NCBI RefSeq assembly: GCF_032911225.1
Contig: NZ_CP136600.1
Coordinates: 4,402,001 to 4,466,000, forward strand
Direction: 5' to 3'
DNA: 64,000 nt
From: Thalassotalea fonticola
Lineage (GTDB): Bacteria; Pseudomonadota; Gammaproteobacteria; Enterobacterales; Alteromonadaceae
Below, in pieces: positions 8,418 through 18,510 of the stretch (its first letter is position 1; every line of letters starts with the position of its first letter). Below the pieces are notes generated by a model. That model was not told where the DNA came from and made no database searches. It saw only the letters and a program-made list of their open reading frames with translations. The translations under genes and the position numbers were made by a program.

Positions 8418-9746
8418 TTAACCAGTAACGGGATTAAGTTGCTGATGAATTTCTGCAACTTTTTTATCATCTAAAATATACCAGCGCATGATGAAAGCAA
8501 CCAATAAAGAGCCAATCGCAGGGAATAAGGTAAATGATAACAAAATGCCTTGTTTTGTTGCTGCTGTTTGTTCCATATCGGCTTGATAACCGTAATAAGC
8601 AAGCGACCAACCAGCTAAAGCACCACCTAAGGCAAGCCCTAGTTTGATAAAAAATACCACTGATGAATAGACGATACCGGTGATTCTAATGCCTGTTTTC
8701 CAATGCCCGTAATCAATAGTATCAGCCATTTTTGCCCAAAGTAATGGCGTTGCCATTTCAAGGAAAAATCGCCATAAGAAGAACACGACAAAAGCCAGAG
8801 CAATTTGTTCACTGCCAATAAAGTAACTGAGTGCACAAATAATTGCCGCAATGGTTTGCAGGGTAATATAGGCTTTAATTTTACACACTTTCTTCGCTAA
8901 CGGCTGAGCTAGAGCAACGCCTGCGATACTGCCGATCATTCCTAAAGTGATGAAAGCCGATACTAAGTCTTCACGTCCGAGAAAATATTTTACGTAATAG
9001 ACTGACAATGAAAATCGTAAAATTTGACCTGTTAATAATGATACTGCAGCTAGGCATAAAATACGCCATTGATCATTTTGCCAAAGTGATTTGAAATCTT
9101 CTTTAAAACTCGATTTCTGTGCTATCGGGGTTACAATTCGCTCTTTCGTTCCGGCAAAGCAAAGCAAAAACATAACAACACCCATGATACTCATAACGAT
9201 CATGGTTAACTGGTAACCCTTAGCATTATCACCATTACCAAAATACTCAACCATCGGCATGGTACAAGCGGCAATGAAAGCACCGCCTAGCATGGCAAAA
9301 ATAAAGCGATATGTTTGTACTGTTACACGTTCTTTCGGGTCTGCGGTTAAAACCCCACCAAGTGCAGAGTAGGGGATGTTAATAGCTGTATATACCATCA
9401 TCAACAATGTATAAGTGACGAAGGCATATATTAGGCGACCACTGTCGGAAAAATCTGGCGTGGTAAAGGCAAGCACACTGATCAAGCCAAAAGGAAGTGC
9501 TAGCCAAACGAGATAAGGACGAAACTGACCATATTTAGTTCGTGTTCTATCGGCAACTGCGCCCATTAATGGGTCGGTAACAGCATCAACAACGCGTACT
9601 AATAAAAACATAGTCCCAACGGCTGCAGGTGCTAGCCCAACAACATCGGTATAATAAACCAATAAAAACATCATTACCGTTTGCCAAATAATATTACTGG
9701 CGGTGTCACCTAATCCATAAGCAACTTTTTCTTTTACTGATAACAT
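8418..9746 (-). CDS. GPH-family sugar:cation symporter (MFS), second copy
   Basis: 442-aa, about 12-helix symporter paralogous to the one at 911-2293. It shows the same N-terminal VAYGLGDTASNIIWQ signature and the loop TDPLMGAVADRTRTKYGQFRPYLVW. It lies 45 bases downstream of the GH1 beta-glucosidase on the same strand, so the pair likely forms an operon: import of a beta-glucoside followed by cytoplasmic hydrolysis. Cellobiose or another glucose disaccharide is the probable substrate. The two GPH paralogues sit with different enzymes (GH1 here, GH94-gluconokinase there), which suggests different cargo. Confidence 0.85.
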   Translation of the reverse strand: MLSVKEKVAYGLGDTASNIIWQTVMMFLLVYYTDVVGLAPAAVGTMFLLVRVVDAVTDPLMGAVADRTRTKYGQFRPYLVWLALPFGLISVLAFTTPDFSDSGRLIYAFVTYTLLMMVYTAINIPYSALGGVLTADPKERVTVQTYRFIFAMLGGAFIAACTMPMVEYFGNGDNAKGYQLTMIVMSIMGVVMFLLCFAGTKERIVTPIAQKSSFKEDFKSLWQNDQWRILCLAAVSLLTGQILRFSLSVYYVKYFLGREDLVSAFITLGMIGSIAGVALAQPLAKKVCKIKAYITLQTIAAIICALSYFIGSEQIALAFVVFFLWRFFLEMATPLLWAKMADTIDYGHWKTGIRITGIVYSSVVFFIKLGLALGGALAGWSLAYYGYQADMEQTAATKQGILLSFTLFPAIGSLLVAFIMRWYILDDKKVAEIHQQLNPVTG

Positions 9747-9791
9747 TACTGCCCCTTTATCGTATCTATTCTGTTATTATTATTTTTAAAT

Positions 9792-11132
9792 TTATGTCCG
9801 TTTTGCAAGCAGTTCTCTATATGCTTTGCCGCTTGCTTTGACCGTACGCTGTTGAGTTTCATAGTCTACATAGACTATACCAAATCGTTTGCTGTAACCT
9901 AGTGCCCATTCAAAGTTATCCATTAAACTCCAGGCAAAATAACCTTTAACATCTACGCCTTGCTCGATAGCATCATTTAATGCATTTAAATGCTGCTGGT
10001 AATATGCAATTCGATTTTGATCATCAACCACGTCATCTTTTATTGTATCTGGCATCGCACAGCCATTTTCAGTGATATATACCGGTGGTAAGTCGTATAA
10101 GTCGTCTAATGTTGTTAATAACTCGGTAAATGCTTGTGGGTATATTTCCCAGCCCATATCGGTCAGTGGCACATGTTCAGGTGGAACTACTACAAACGGT
10201 TCAACATCATCGGCTTTAAACACTTCTCGGGTATAAAAATTGATCCCTAAAAAGTCTATTTTTTTGCAAATTATATCCATGTCACCGTCAATAATATCCG
10301 GTTTATGAGCTTCATCTAATAAGTTAATAGTGTCTGGATAGCAGCCATCAAATAGCGGTTTTATGTACCATTGATTATTGTAATCATCAGCAAATTTAGT
10401 TGCTGCTAAATCTTCAGTTGAGTTTGTTGCCGGGTAGGCAGGGGTAAAGTTTAAAACAATACCATTCATGCTATCTGGACTATATTTATTCAGTACGTCC
10501 ATGGCCAAACCATGAGCAAGCAGTATATGATGAGCGGCTTTGCGACCAAATTCTTTACCAACTAAACCTGGCGCATGAATACCAGCTTCGTAACCTAAAT
10601 ATGCACTACAAAAAGGTTCATTAAATGTGGCATAAGAGTGGACTCTTCTACCTAATGCTTTTGTCACTAGTTCAGTATACTCAGCAAATTTATAGGCGGT
10701 TTCTCTATTTAGCCAGCCGCCATTATCTTCTAAATGTTGTGGTAAGTCCCAATGGTACAAAGTGACAAAAGGTTTAATGCCTTTAGCATTAAGGCCATCT
10801 AACAAATTGATGTAAAAATCTAAACCTGTTTGATTGGCACTACCATCTTGGTTCATTACTCTAGGCCAAGAAATTGATAATCGATATGCATCCACGCCAA
10901 GAGATTCAATTAGCTCAATATCCTGTTGCCATAAGTTGTAATGATCACAGGCAACACTACCGTCGCTTTTATCTGCTACTGTCCCTTCTTTTGCACAGAA
11001 GGTATCCCAAATACATGGCAAACGAGAGTCAATTCCGCCTTCTATCTGAAAAGAAGCAGTAGCAACGCCATAGAGAAATTCTTTGCGCAGCATTTTTGAA
11101 TTTTGAGGTAATGAAATTTTCATAACAGACAT
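9792..11132 (-). CDS. GH1 family beta-glucosidase
   Basis: 446 aa, normal length for bacterial GH1. The acid/base Glu is E172 in ATFNEP and the nucleophile is E355 in YITENG. The N-terminal signature EFLYGVATASFQIEGG is complete. There is no signal peptide, so it acts in the cytoplasm, hydrolysing cellobiose or other beta-glucosides imported by the adjacent symporter. An AGGA Shine-Dalgarno stands just before the chosen ATG. Transcription diverges from the FucP-like gene; two LacI-type palindromes lie between them. Confidence 0.92.
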   Translation of the reverse strand: MSVMKISLPQNSKMLRKEFLYGVATASFQIEGGIDSRLPCIWDTFCAKEGTVADKSDGSVACDHYNLWQQDIELIESLGVDAYRLSISWPRVMNQDGSANQTGLDFYINLLDGLNAKGIKPFVTLYHWDLPQHLEDNGGWLNRETAYKFAEYTELVTKALGRRVHSYATFNEPFCSAYLGYEAGIHAPGLVGKEFGRKAAHHILLAHGLAMDVLNKYSPDSMNGIVLNFTPAYPATNSTEDLAATKFADDYNNQWYIKPLFDGCYPDTINLLDEAHKPDIIDGDMDIICKKIDFLGINFYTREVFKADDVEPFVVVPPEHVPLTDMGWEIYPQAFTELLTTLDDLYDLPPVYITENGCAMPDTIKDDVVDDQNRIAYYQQHLNALNDAIEQGVDVKGYFAWSLMDNFEWALGYSKRFGIVYVDYETQQRTVKASGKAYRELLAKRT

Positions 11133-11292
11133 CTAGTCCTAGTTTATAATTTTATGTTAAGTCATGCGAAACTCAGCAATTATCAGGTTAATTGAGTTGC
11201 GCATATCAGCGTCTTCCGGCTCGAATGCAAATATGTACTATCGTGTATCGCTAAATAATTTATTTTTATTATGTAAATACGTACCTATCACA

Positions 11293-11306
11293 TGAAAGCG
11301 CTTACA
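11293..11306. promoter_or_regulatory. LacI-type operator copy 2
   Basis: TGAAAGCGCTTACA, one base from the perfect palindrome, in the divergent region between GH1 and the FucP-like symporter. It is about 160 bases from the GH1 start. Confidence 0.7.
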
Positions 11307-11352
11307 TTAAGTTGTTAAAAAAAATTGCTATTGAGCAATTTTGTGGTATAAA

Positions 11353-11366
11353 TGAAAGCGCTTACA
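11353..11366. promoter_or_regulatory. LacI-type operator copy 3
   Basis: TGAAAGCGCTTACA again, 60 bases centre to centre from copy 2, about 135 bases before the FucP-like start. Paired operators could serve each divergent promoter or support looping. Confidence 0.7.
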
Positions 11367-11500
11367 TGATTTAGGTTAACGTTTAATTAACCAAAGGTCA
11401 ACTTTAAGCTTCAACAATATAAAATACGATTTGTGATCATTAGGTTAAAATTATTCTAATGCCATCGAATTGCTCAAACAGAGTTAAAGAGGAAAACCAT

Positions 11501-12754
11501 ATGGCTGGTGTAAATATACCAACTACAAACGCCGCAGTATCAAATAGCACAACAGGTAACTATAATTTTGCCTTAACATCACTCACATCTTTATTCTTCA
11601 TGTGGGGGTTCATTACCTGCTTAAATGATATTTTAATTCCACACTTAAAAGGCATTTTTGACTTAACATTCACCCAAGCAATGTTAGTACAATTTTGTTT
11701 TTTTGGGGCCTATTTTGTAGTTTCTATTCCTGCTGGAAAGTTGGTTAAAACTCTTGGCTATCAAAAAGGTATTGTTGTCGGCTTGGTGGTTGCGGCTGTT
11801 GGTTGCTTAGGTTTTTATCCTGCCGCATCTATGCATAGTTATCCTGTATTTTTAATGGCATTATTTATACTTGCTTCAGGTATTACTATTTTGCAAGTAT
11901 CGGCAAATCCTTATGTTAGTTGTTTAGGAAAGGCGGAAACGGCATCATCTCGCTTAACCATGACACAAGCCTTTAACTCTTTAGGAACTACCGTTGCTCC
12001 TTTTTTTGGTGCTTATTTAATTTTAGATGAAGTCGCTAATGCAATGGCTACAGCCCAAGAAAAAGCGGCTATGGTACAAATGCCATACGTATTTCTTGCT
12101 GCAGTATTATTATTGCTGGCGGCTATTTTTGCATTGCTGAAATTACCGCATATTGAAGATGAACAAGAGCATGATGAAGTTTCTAATACCACCGGTAGTG
12201 CATGGCAGTACTCTCACCTAGTATTAGGTGCAGTTGGAATTTTTGTTTATGTGGGCGCTGAAGTTGCCATTGGTAGCTTTTTGGTAAACTTTTTTACAGA
12301 CCCTAATATAGGCGGTTTATCAGAATCTAATGCGGCAAAATACATCGCCTATTATTGGGGCGGGGCTATGGTAGGGCGCTTTATTGGAGCTGGTGTAATG
12401 CAAAAAGTTCCAGCAGGTAAAGTATTGGCATTTAATGCCAGTACTGCGGTATTGTTAGTACTTATTTCTATGTTGTCGTCAGGGCAACTAGCAATGTGGT
12501 CCATACTGTTAGTAGGTTTATTTAACTCAGTGATGTTCCCAACAATATTCTCGCTAGCTGTAACTGGTTTAGGCAAGCATACATCGCAAGGCTCTGGCAT
12601 ATTGTGCTTGGCAATTGTTGGTGGCGCAATTATCCCGCTAGTTCAGGGCGCTTTAGCTGATTCTATCGGCGTGCAAAATTCTTTCTTCTTACCAATCTTG
12701 TGTTATGGCTTTATTGCTTATTATGGGTTGGTAGGTTCAAAACCAAAATTTTAA
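11501..12754 (+). CDS. FucP/GluP-type sugar:H+ symporter
   Basis: 417 aa MFS transporter of the fucose/glucose-galactose permease family. Diagnostic segments are [19 protein letters not shown] near the start, [18 protein letters not shown] and [13 protein letters not shown]. The ATG at 11501 follows a good AGAGG Shine-Dalgarno with 8-base spacing; the longer frame from 11459 lacks one. It likely imports glucose released in the periplasm by the GH3 enzyme encoded 26 bases downstream. The divergent promoter carries LacI-type palindromes. Confidence 0.85.
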   Translation: MAGVNIPTTNAAVSNSTTGNYNFALTSLTSLFFMWGFITCLNDILIPHLKGIFDLTFTQAMLVQFCFFGAYFVVSIPAGKLVKTLGYQKGIVVGLVVAAVGCLGFYPAASMHSYPVFLMALFILASGITILQVSANPYVSCLGKAETASSRLTMTQAFNSLGTTVAPFFGAYLILDEVANAMATAQEKAAMVQMPYVFLAAVLLLLAAIFALLKLPHIEDEQEHDEVSNTTGSAWQYSHLVLGAVGIFVYVGAEVAIGSFLVNFFTDPNIGGLSESNAAKYIAYYWGGAMVGRFIGAGVMQKVPAGKVLAFNASTAVLLVLISMLSSGQLAMWSILLVGLFNSVMFPTIFSLAVTGLGKHTSQGSGILCLAIVGGAIIPLVQGALADSIGVQNSFFLPILCYGFIAYYGLVGSKPKF

Positions 12755-12780
12755 AAAAGTATATCAAGAGACAGAAACTT

Positions 12781-15366
12781 ATGAATAATCTAATTATAAA
12801 TAATAATTTAAACCAGGTTGCAAAAGTAATGATGCTAGCAAGTGCAGCATTTCTTACAGCCTGTTCTGATGTACCTAAAAGCGAGCAAGTAAACGAAGCC
12901 GATGTATCAATAAATGGCAGTAATATTGCTCAAAATATTGATATTTGGCCGAAGTTGAATATGCCTGTTAAAAAAGATGCCAAGCTAGAGCAAAAAATAA
13001 AAGATATCTTATCAACCATGACACTTGAGCAAAAAGTGGCGCAGATGATCCAGCCTGAAATTCGCGATATAACGGTCGAAGATATGCGTAAATATGGCTT
13101 CGGCTCTTATTTAAATGGTGGTGGGGCATTTCCAAACAATGATAAGCACGCAACACCAAGCGATTGGATAAAACTAGCCGAAGACCTTTATCAAGCATCA
13201 GTTGATGATTCTATAGATGGTTCTAGCATTCCAACTATATGGGGCACCGATGCGGTGCATGGCCATAACAATGTTATTGGTGCTACTTTATTCCCACACA
13301 ATATTGGTTTAGGCGCGGCAAATAATCCTGAGCTTATTGAAAAGATAGCTGCGGTAACCGCTACAGAAGTAATGGTTACGGGGATAGATTGGGTGTTTGC
13401 ACCAACTGTTGCTGTTGTCAGAGATGACCGCTGGGGGCGAGCATATGAAGGCTATTCTGAAGATCCTGAAATAGTACGTGAGTATTCGGCATCTATAGTT
13501 AAGGGCTTGCAAGGTCACGCTGATAAAGACTTTTTAGGGGATTCTCGTGTAATTTCAACCATTAAGCACTTCTTAGGCGATGGCGGTACCGAAGAAGGAG
13601 ATGACCAAGGTAATAATATTGCTACCGAGCAAGAATTATTTGATATTCATGGCCAAGGTTACGTAGGCGGCTTAACAGCTGGCGCACAGTCAGTTATGGC
13701 GTCGTTTAATAGTTGGCATGGTGAAAAAAACCACGGTAATAAATACCTGTTAACCACAGTGTTAAAAGAGAAAATGGGCTTTGATGGTTTTGTTGTTGGT
13801 GATTGGAATGGTCATGGACAAATTCCTGGTTGTACTAATGAAAATTGTAGCCAAACAGTGAATGCTGGTTTAGATATCTTTATGGTGCCAACAGATGCTT
13901 GGAAACCCTTATACGAAAACACCATTGCGCAAGTTATATCGGGAGAAATTCCACAAGCACGAATTGATGATGCCGTAAGCCGTATTTTAAGAGTAAAACT
14001 TCGTGCTGGTATATTCGATAAACCAAGTCCTGCTAATCGTGCGGTATCAGGTAAAGTTGAATTAATTGGCGCTGCGCCACATCGAGAAGTAGCTCGCCAA
14101 GCTGTGCGTGAATCTTTAGTGTTACTTAAAAACAAAGACAACATATTACCACTAAACCCGAAAGCAACTATTTTAGTTGCTGGCGACGGCGCCGATAATA
14201 TCGGCAAACAATCTGGCGGTTGGTCAGTGACCTGGCAAGGAACTGGCAATGCAAATTCTGACTTTCCTGGAGCTACATCTATTTATGCCGGCTTTGAACA
14301 AGTTGTAAGTGCTGCTGGTGGTAATATTGAATTAGCAGTTGATGGTGAATTCAGCACTAAACCTGATGTTGCTATTGTTGTATTTGGTGAGGAGCCGTAC
14401 GCTGAAGGCACAGGCGATATAGCTAATTTAGATTATCAACGTGGCAATAAAAAAGATTTAGCGCTATTGAAGAAGTTAAAAGCACAAGGTATTCCTGTTA
14501 TCTCGGTATTTATTTCAGGACGCCCTATGTGGGTGAATGCTGAATTAAATGCTTCAAATGCTTTTGTTGCTGCATGGTTGCCCGGCAGTGAGGGGAGTGG
14601 GGTAAGTGAAGTATTATTTACCAAAGCTGATGGTACGATTAATTACGATTTTAAAGGGAAGTTATCTTTTTCTTGGCCAAAATCAGCTCTTCAAGCAGTC
14701 CTAAATCGCTTTGACACAACTTATGACCCATTACTACCTTATGGCTTTGGTTTAGAGTATCGCGATGAAAATGTGTTAGCAGATGACTTGAATGAAATTG
14801 TTGCAAAAGATAATAATATTAGCAGAGAGTTAGTGTTGTTTGAGCAAGTTGCCAAAACACCATGGAAAATGAGTATATCTTCAGGTGGTGAATCAGAACT
14901 GGTTACAAGTTCAATTGTCGAAATGCCTGCGATAAAACTTAAAACCATGGATAAGAGCGTACAAGAAGATGCTCGTACCATTACATTCACCGGGAACGGC
15001 AAAGGAGAGGTAGGCTTAAAAAGTAACTTTGTTGAGGATTTACGCTCATATGCAGAAAACAGTGCAACAATTACTTTTTCTTTGCGTAAAGATAAAGAGC
15101 AATCAACTACAGCCAAGGTTATGCTTGAAATGCATTGTGAAAAAGACTGTTTAGGCACGGTAGATATTAGTCGCAAAATTGCCGATATGCCGGTCAATGA
15201 ATGGCAAGAACTTAGCGTCGATTTGAATTGTTTTATTGAAAGTGGTGCCAATATGGCGAGAATAAATAAGGTTTTTGTATTATCTAGTAATGATGAAATA
15301 ACGTTATCGTTTGCTGATATAAAACTTAGACCTAAGAGCGCTGAACAAGCTTCTATTAGCTGTTAG
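12781..15366 (+). CDS. GH3 exo-beta-glucanase lipoprotein (ExoP-like)
   Basis: 861 aa from the ATG at 12781, which gives a lipoprotein signal (LASAAFLTAC). The open frame extends upstream to 12700 but would overlap the transporter. The two-domain GH3 core has nucleophile D341 in GFVVGDWNGHG and a likely acid/base Glu (E537) in VFGEEPYAEGTGD. It resembles exo-1,3/1,4-beta-glucanases of the ExoP type. The final 170 residues or so form an extra beta-rich domain, as in marine ExoP-like enzymes, possibly carbohydrate-binding. It is anchored in the envelope and would release glucose from beta-glucan oligosaccharides for the upstream FucP-like symporter. Confidence 0.88.
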   Translation: MNNLIINNNLNQVAKVMMLASAAFLTACSDVPKSEQVNEADVSINGSNIAQNIDIWPKLNMPVKKDAKLEQKIKDILSTMTLEQKVAQMIQPEIRDITVEDMRKYGFGSYLNGGGAFPNNDKHATPSDWIKLAEDLYQASVDDSIDGSSIPTIWGTDAVHGHNNVIGATLFPHNIGLGAANNPELIEKIAAVTATEVMVTGIDWVFAPTVAVVRDDRWGRAYEGYSEDPEIVREYSASIVKGLQGHADKDFLGDSRVISTIKHFLGDGGTEEGDDQGNNIATEQELFDIHGQGYVGGLTAGAQSVMASFNSWHGEKNHGNKYLLTTVLKEKMGFDGFVVGDWNGHGQIPGCTNENCSQTVNAGLDIFMVPTDAWKPLYENTIAQVISGEIPQARIDDAVSRILRVKLRAGIFDKPSPANRAVSGKVELIGAAPHREVARQAVRESLVLLKNKDNILPLNPKATILVAGDGADNIGKQSGGWSVTWQGTGNANSDFPGATSIYAGFEQVVSAAGGNIELAVDGEFSTKPDVAIVVFGEEPYAEGTGDIANLDYQRGNKKDLALLKKLKAQGIPVISVFISGRPMWVNAELNASNAFVAAWLPGSEGSGVSEVLFTKADGTINYDFKGKLSFSWPKSALQAVLNRFDTTYDPLLPYGFGLEYRDENVLADDLNEIVAKDNNISRELVLFEQVAKTPWKMSISSGGESELVTSSIVEMPAIKLKTMDKSVQEDARTITFTGNGKGEVGLKSNFVEDLRSYAENSATITFSLRKDKEQSTTAKVMLEMHCEKDCLGTVDISRKIADMPVNEWQELSVDLNCFIESGANMARINKVFVLSSNDEITLSFADIKLRPKSAEQASISC

Positions 15367-15398
15367 TAATTTGGCCTTGTTTATCGTTGCACGCATGA

Positions 15399-15460
15399 AC
15401 CGCAGTTAAGTATCGCTGCGGTATCTTGTTAGTTACAAATTTTGACCCGCCAAGGCGGGT
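15399..15460 (+). terminator. Two hairpins after the GH3 gene
   Basis: A 7-bp stem ACCGCAG/CTGCGGT (15399-15422) and a compact ACCCGCC/GGCGGGT hairpin (15445-15460) lie in the 265-base gap after the GH3 gene. Neither has a strong U-tract. They may terminate transcription or be dispersed repeat elements. Confidence 0.35.
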
Positions 15461-15631
15461 TAATACGATTTTCTCCTGCCCAATACAGTTTAATTTTATT
15501 ACCTGATGGGTAATGTAACTTGATTTAAATTCATTAAATTTCCTTGTGTATGGTAAGCCAACAGTAAAAGCCAATCTTGCGCCATGACTGACAGTTGAAA
15601 ATGTATCTATAAGCATAATCGAAGCTACTCA

Positions 15632-15976
15632 TTACAAACCTTGCCCAAACTCAAGAAACGTTTGAAATAGTATCTGTTTTGCTTTATCTCGTGATAGACA
15701 ATTAGATAGAGGATCATTATAAAAAAATTCTTTACTAATTTTCTTTTCCGTAGATACCCACTTCATCTTGTCTAAAACTATTTCAACTTTACAGCTGAAC
15801 TTTTCATCGTTATTAGTGTAGAAAACTTTAACATCATCAGTTCGATTAATTAGATCGTTATAGGGGTATTTGTTTGCTGTGTCTACAGTAATATGTTCAG
15901 CATTAGCTAGGTTTAAAAATAAAAAAATACTTATTAATGCAATGTTTTTAAAGATATTTATTGTTGCGTTTGTCAC
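15632..15976 (-). CDS. Hypothetical small secreted protein
   Basis: 114 aa with a clear signal peptide (NIALISIFLFLNLANA, cleavage after ANA near residue 27). The mature part is about 87 residues with two Cys that could form a disulfide. No family was recognised. It is divergent from the LysR gene, with about 100 bases between them, so it may be a target of that regulator. AT-rich composition matches its surroundings. Confidence 0.55.
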   Translation of the reverse strand: MTNATINIFKNIALISIFLFLNLANAEHITVDTANKYPYNDLINRTDDVKVFYTNNDEKFSCKVEIVLDKMKWVSTEKKISKEFFYNDPLSNCLSRDKAKQILFQTFLEFGQGL

Positions 15977-16078
15977 TTATATTCTCGCTTCATCTCTTAG
16001 GTGTAGATAATAGATTAGATATGATAAGCTTAAAAAACAAACGATATTAAATTAAGTTTAGTTAAGAAAATCTTAAGT

Positions 16079-16990
16079 ATGAAATATTTGCCACCACTGA
16101 AATCTCTGCAGTTTTTTCTGGCAGCTGGACAATCTAAAAACTTTAAACAGGCAGCCGAACGACTTAATGTGACACAAGCGGCAGTCAGCCAACAAATTCG
16201 ATTGTTAGAAGATAACTTACAATCTAAATTGTTTGAACGCTCAAATAAACAAACAATGCTTACCGAAAAAGGCAGAACACTTTTACCTTTTATACAAAGA
16301 GCATTTGAAGAATTCTCCTGTGGTATACAAAGCGTCACAGGTGACCCAAACCCACAAGTATTACGCATTTCTACAGTACATTCATTTAGCTCTCTATGGT
16401 TGATACCCAGGCTTGTGGAGTTCCAAAAATTACACCCAGAAATAATGGTACAGCTTGCTCCATCCAGTGAACTTATAGATTTTAAGCAATCAAGTATTGA
16501 TTTGGCAATTCGTATGGGATTAGGAGGTTATTCTGAAGTAATACAGAAGAAAATCTACGACGATAATCTTATTTTTGTTGCAAGCCCTAAGCTGGTAGCT
16601 GGCACTAATAAGGATAACCCTGAGCAAGTATTTAATTTGCCATGGATAGAGGACACGAGTCCAGATATACAGGAGAAATTTAAATACTACTGTAAAAGTG
16701 TAAATCTTAAATATGAAACCTTAGTACCTGTACTTCAATCCAATGACGCACTGCCCTTGATTGACAGTGCCGTTCAAGGGCGTGGTTTCTTGTTAGTCAA
16801 CAGTAGCCTAGTAATGGAATATTTGCGTGCGGGTCTATTGGTTAAACTACTCAATTATTCCAGTAAAAGTCCTTATTCACTTTATCTTGTAGCACCAGAG
16901 CAACAGTTTTCATGGAATAAAGTTAAACTATTTGAAGACTGGTTAGTTCCCAAGTTGCGAGAGTCATTCTCCGATTTAGACGTACTCTAA
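16079..16990 (+). CDS. LysR-family regulator (GcvA-like)
   Basis: 303 aa. The N-terminal winged HTH (LKSLQFFLAAGQSKNFKQAAERLNVTQAAVSQQIRLLEDNL) is followed by a type-2 periplasmic-binding effector domain. The sequence style, with an LPPLKSL start and FERSNKQTMLTEKGR wing, is that of GcvA-type LysR proteins. It is convergent with the halogenase pair, and its target genes cannot be told from the sequence. Confidence 0.85.
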   Translation: MKYLPPLKSLQFFLAAGQSKNFKQAAERLNVTQAAVSQQIRLLEDNLQSKLFERSNKQTMLTEKGRTLLPFIQRAFEEFSCGIQSVTGDPNPQVLRISTVHSFSSLWLIPRLVEFQKLHPEIMVQLAPSSELIDFKQSSIDLAIRMGLGGYSEVIQKKIYDDNLIFVASPKLVAGTNKDNPEQVFNLPWIEDTSPDIQEKFKYYCKSVNLKYETLVPVLQSNDALPLIDSAVQGRGFLLVNSSLVMEYLRAGLLVKLLNYSSKSPYSLYLVAPEQQFSWNKVKLFEDWLVPKLRESFSDLDVL

Positions 16991-17011
16991 TCGTTGTTGG
17001 TAATTCAGTAA

Positions 17012-18499
17012 TTACATCGTCGACTTACAATATCGCTCAACAAACTCACTATGAGTAGGTAACTGTTGTACGGCATTACTTATTGATGATTTGATACCAT
17101 TTAAAAACTTGTTTAATTCTGCATCATTCATGATATCGGCAATTTTATGATATTGCTTAGGCATCAGTCCTTGGCCAAGCATAACTTGCGTCCAGGAATC
17201 TACCCGAAAGATATCACCGTCATCTAAAAATACCCGACCAGTTTCTTTGAATAAATTAATTTTATGTTGTAAAGAAGCAGGGATCTCCATGTCTTTACAA
17301 TAACGCCAAAATTCAGAGTCATCTCTTTGATTCACATGGTAATGCAAAATGATAAAATCGCGAATGGCTTCGAGTTCAGAATTTAATTTACTGTTGTATT
17401 CATCTATGGCCGATTGTTGTATGCCATCAAATGGGAATAGACGCATTAAGCGAATTATTCCCGACATGATCAAGTGGATACTGGTCGACTCTAAAGGTTC
17501 GAGAAAGCCACTGGATAAGCCTAATGCAACGCAGTTCTTATTCCAGCCTTTACGGCGACGACCTGTTTTAAATTTGATCACTCTTGGCTCAGTAATTGTG
17601 TCACCTTGAATGTTAGCCAGTAATTTTTCAGTAGCTGACTTGTCAGACATATAGCGACTGCAATAAACTAGACCATTGCCAACTCGGTGCTGTAATGGGA
17701 TACGCCATTGCCAACCCACATCGTGGGCTATTGAACGAGTATAAGGAATAGGGGCAGAAACAGCTTTGGTTTGTACAGCAACGGCACTGTCACAAGGCAA
17801 CCAATGTGACCAGTCTTCATAGCCAGTATGCAAAGCTTGTTCAATTAGCAAGCCTCTAAAGCCAGTACAATCGATAAAGAAATCGCCATTTACAATCTCA
17901 CCAGACTCTAATGTGAGTGAGGCTATTTCACCTGTTTGTTTATTTTTAATTACTTTGGTAATTTTACCTTCAACCCTATTAACACCGTTCTTTTGTGAAA
18001 ATTTTCGTAAATACTGAGCATAAATAGTTGCATCCAGATGGTAGGCATAATTAATTGGCATCTGCTTAGACAGGGCAAATTTTCCGGCTTTTGCCGCCTG
18101 TAATTCAAAACAATATTCACCAAAATCTGATTGAATACCTTTATTTAGTCCATGTAACCAGAAATGATGAAATTCACCCGCCCAACACTCTTTGCCAGTA
18201 ATACCAAATGAATGGACGTAGTCATCATCTATTTTGCCCCAATTTTCAAAACCAATACCTAGCTTGAATGTTGCGTGAGTTGCTTTCATGAACTCTTGCT
18301 CATTTATGCCAAGTAATTTATGAAATGTTCTTATTGGCGGGATTGTTGCTTCTCCGACGCCAACCGTGCCAATATCATCTGATTCTACCAGGGTAATATT
18401 TAAATTTTTTCCTAACAGTTTTGATAATGCCGCCGCTGCCATCCAACCAGATGTGCCACCTCCGGCAATAACAACGTTTTGAATTTTATTACTGTTCAA
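17012..18499 (-). CDS. FAD-dependent tryptophan-halogenase-like protein (downstream copy)
   Basis: About 495 aa from a TTG at 18499 preceded by AGAGGG with 7-base spacing. An in-frame ATG at 18541 would overlap the upstream gene by 31 bases and lacks such a site. The family fold is supported by the FAD motif GGGTSGWMAAAAL at the N-terminus, GVGEATIPP, the Lys in ATFKLGIGFENW that aligns with the catalytic lysine of PrnA-type enzymes, and the complete halogenase motif GWQWRIP. In carbohydrate loci these proteins sit beside TonB-dependent receptors and their real substrate is usually unknown. It is second of a two-gene unit next to the receptor at 20405. Confidence 0.8.
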   Translation of the reverse strand: MNSNKIQNVVIAGGGTSGWMAAAALSKLLGKNLNITLVESDDIGTVGVGEATIPPIRTFHKLLGINEQEFMKATHATFKLGIGFENWGKIDDDYVHSFGITGKECWAGEFHHFWLHGLNKGIQSDFGEYCFELQAAKAGKFALSKQMPINYAYHLDATIYAQYLRKFSQKNGVNRVEGKITKVIKNKQTGEIASLTLESGEIVNGDFFIDCTGFRGLLIEQALHTGYEDWSHWLPCDSAVAVQTKAVSAPIPYTRSIAHDVGWQWRIPLQHRVGNGLVYCSRYMSDKSATEKLLANIQGDTITEPRVIKFKTGRRRKGWNKNCVALGLSSGFLEPLESTSIHLIMSGIIRLMRLFPFDGIQQSAIDEYNSKLNSELEAIRDFIILHYHVNQRDDSEFWRYCKDMEIPASLQHKINLFKETGRVFLDDGDIFRVDSWTQVMLGQGLMPKQYHKIADIMNDAELNKFLNGIKSSISNAVQQLPTHSEFVERYCKSTM

Positions 18500-18510
18500 A
18501 ATATTACCCT

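Noticed and set aside
13812..14249. 145-codon minus-strand open frame inside the same GH3 gene
   Set aside because: Shadow frame; the sense strand encodes conserved GH3 motifs there.
14739..15251. 170-codon open frame on the minus strand inside the ExoP-like GH3 gene
   Set aside because: Antisense shadow of a well-supported GH3 coding region, no ribosome site, no recognisable protein.
15356..15616. 86-codon minus-strand open frame after the GH3 gene
   Set aside because: Crosses two hairpins and overlaps the GH3 stop; no ribosome site and no recognisable protein.
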